From the NCBI GenBank assembly GCA_036381125.1, contig DASVDK010000180.1, positions 1 to 6,775 of the forward strand: DNA of 6,775 nucleotides, given 5' to 3'. The stretch is from DASVDK01 sp036381125 [NCBI: Thermodesulfobacteriota bacterium]. Its GTDB lineage: Bacteria > DASVDK01. The notes under the pieces were generated by a model. That model searched no databases and had not been told where the DNA came from. It saw only the letters and a program-made list of their open reading frames with translations. Below are positions 5,989-6,775 of this stretch, piece by piece. Each line of letters starts with the position of its first letter. Positions within the stretch are counted from its first letter, which is position 1. The position numbers and the translations under genes are program-made.

Positions 5989-6775
5989 CCGCGCGCCTCG
6001 GTCGGATCGAGGCCGCGGGTCGCCAGGCGCGGCGCCGCGGCCCCGGCGCGGGCGAGGACCTCGGCCGCGAGCGCCGCGTGCGCCTCGCAGCCGACCACCC
6101 CGAGGCGCTCCGGGTCGGGCGCCACGACCTGCGGGTCGTCGGCCGGCGCGTATCGCGACGCGAGGCGGGCGATGCGCGCGAGCGACGCCTCGACGCGCGC
6201 GGCCGACACCCTCCCGCTCGCCATCGCCGCACGGACCGCGTCGACGGCCCGCCGCTGCCGCTCGGCGTCGTGGCAGACCAGCAGGAGGTCGCACCCCGCC
6301 TCGACGGCCATCACCACCGCCTCCTCCCAGCCGAAACGGTCCGCGATGGCGGCCATCTCGAGGTCGTCGGTGGCGACGACGCCGTCGAAGCCGAGCCGGC
6401 GCCGCAGGATCCCCTCCACGATGGCGGGCGACAGGGTGGCAGGCCGGTCGGGGTCGAGCGCCGGGTACACGACGTGCGCGGTCAGGACCATCGGCACGCC
6501 GGCGGCGACGGCGGCGGCGAAGGGGGCGATCTCGACCGCCTCGAGCCGCGCGCGGTCGTGGGAGACGACGGGCAGGGCGTGGTGGCGGTCCTCCGCCGTG
6601 TCGCCGTGGCCCGGGAAGTGCTTCGCGCAGGCCGCCACGCCGCCCGCCTCGAGGCCGCGCGCGAACGCGAGCCCGAGCCGCACGACGGCCTCCGGGTCGC
6701 GGCCGAAGCTGCGCCGCGCGATCACCGGGTTGGCCGGGTTGGTGAGGACGTCCAGGACCGGCGCGAAGTCGACCG
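5985..6775 (-). CDS. nagZ: Beta-N-acetylhexosaminidase, glycoside hydrolase family 3 (NagZ-type), N-terminus outside window
   Basis: NagZ removes GlcNAc from GlcNAc-1,6-anhydroMurNAc muropeptides, feeding AnmK and NagA. The visible 262 residues begin with VDFAPVLDVLTNPANPVIARRSFG, the family's core barrel segment, so the GTG at 6725 is internal. Then come KHFPGHGDT (51-59) with the D62-R63-H64 pair on the flexible loop (the Asp-His dyad used as acid/base in NagZ enzymes; the middle residue is more often Ser), LTAHVVYPALDP (97-108), and GFDGVVATDDLEM (128-140) with the likely nucleophile D136. The C-terminal part has AGCDLLLVCHD (159-169), then about 95 residues of mostly helical, Ala/Arg-rich sequence. 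Whether it is cytoplasmic or exported cannot be judged without the N-terminus. The 4-nt overlap with the Rieske gene suggests coupled translation. A general beta-hexosaminidase of the family remains possible. Confidence 0.93.
   Translation of the reverse strand, partial: VDFAPVLDVLTNPANPVIARRSFGRDPEAVVRLGLAFARGLEAGGVAACAKHFPGHGDTAEDRHHALPVVSHDRARLEAVEIAPFAAAVAAGVPMVLTAHVVYPALDPDRPATLSPAIVEGILRRRLGFDGVVATDDLEMAAIADRFGWEEAVVMAVEAGCDLLLVCHDAERQRRAVDAVRAAMASGRVSAARVEASLARIARLASRYAPADDPQVVAPDPERLGVVGCEAHAALAAEVLARAGAAAPRLATRGLDPTEARG
5996..5999 (-). promoter_or_regulatory. Ribosome binding site of the Rieske gene
   Basis: On the minus strand GAGG stands 7 nt before ATG (5988-5986), inside the end of the hexosaminidase gene. 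It supports this start over longer in-frame alternatives. Confidence 0.5.

Noticed and set aside
5989-6294. N-terminal extension of the Rieske protein by about 102 residues.
   Set aside because: The extension overlaps the hexosaminidase gene in another frame and is Arg/Ala/Gly-rich. The ATG at 5988 has an RBS and an ATGA overlap, and gives a normal Rieske length.
5882-6745. Plus-strand open frame opposite the hexosaminidase.
   Set aside because: Arg/Pro-rich product with no motif; antisense shadow of nagZ.

Overview
The window comes from a very GC-rich bacterium (well over 70% G+C by eye, third codon positions almost all G or C, CTC often used for leucine, GTG starts in use). I cannot fix the phylum from the sequence. 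Gene content (LemA, a YacP-type NYN protein, AnmK, a UPF0309 SIS protein, NagA, NagZ, a small Rieske protein and an SGNH lipoprotein) would fit a soil or subsurface lineage such as high-GC Chloroflexota, Actinomycetota, Binatota, Myxococcota or Rokubacteria-like groups, but this is only an impression. There are no RNA genes, CRISPR arrays, insertion sequences or signs of recent transfer. Almost the whole window is coding.

Left block, plus strand (1-4249): the C-terminal part of a LemA protein, a NYN-domain putative ribonuclease, anmK (anhydro-N-acetylmuramic acid kinase), a UPF0309/COG4821 SIS-domain protein, and nagA (N-acetylglucosamine-6-phosphate deacetylase). The junctions are tight (an 18-nt gap, a 4-nt overlap, a 1-nt overlap and a 13-nt gap), so this looks like one translationally coupled operon.

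Right block, minus strand (6775 down to 4326): the C-terminal part of a NagZ-type family 3 beta-N-acetylhexosaminidase, a 114-residue Rieske [2Fe-2S] protein overlapping it by 4 nt, then, after a 76-nt gap holding a clear inverted repeat, an SGNH/GDSL-type lipoprotein. The blocks converge across a second 76-nt gap with a weak hairpin.

Together the genes read as a cell-wall amino-sugar recycling locus. NagZ would release GlcNAc and 1,6-anhydroMurNAc from muropeptides, AnmK would make MurNAc-6-phosphate, and NagA would deacetylate GlcNAc-6-phosphate. The step between AnmK and NagA is normally done by the etherase MurQ. Here the gene in exactly that place encodes a different SIS-family protein (UPF0309) of uncertain function. 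It could be an alternative MurNAc-6-phosphate etherase, a GlcNAc-6-phosphate-handling enzyme, or an isomerase/deaminase acting after NagA. This is the most interesting point in the window.
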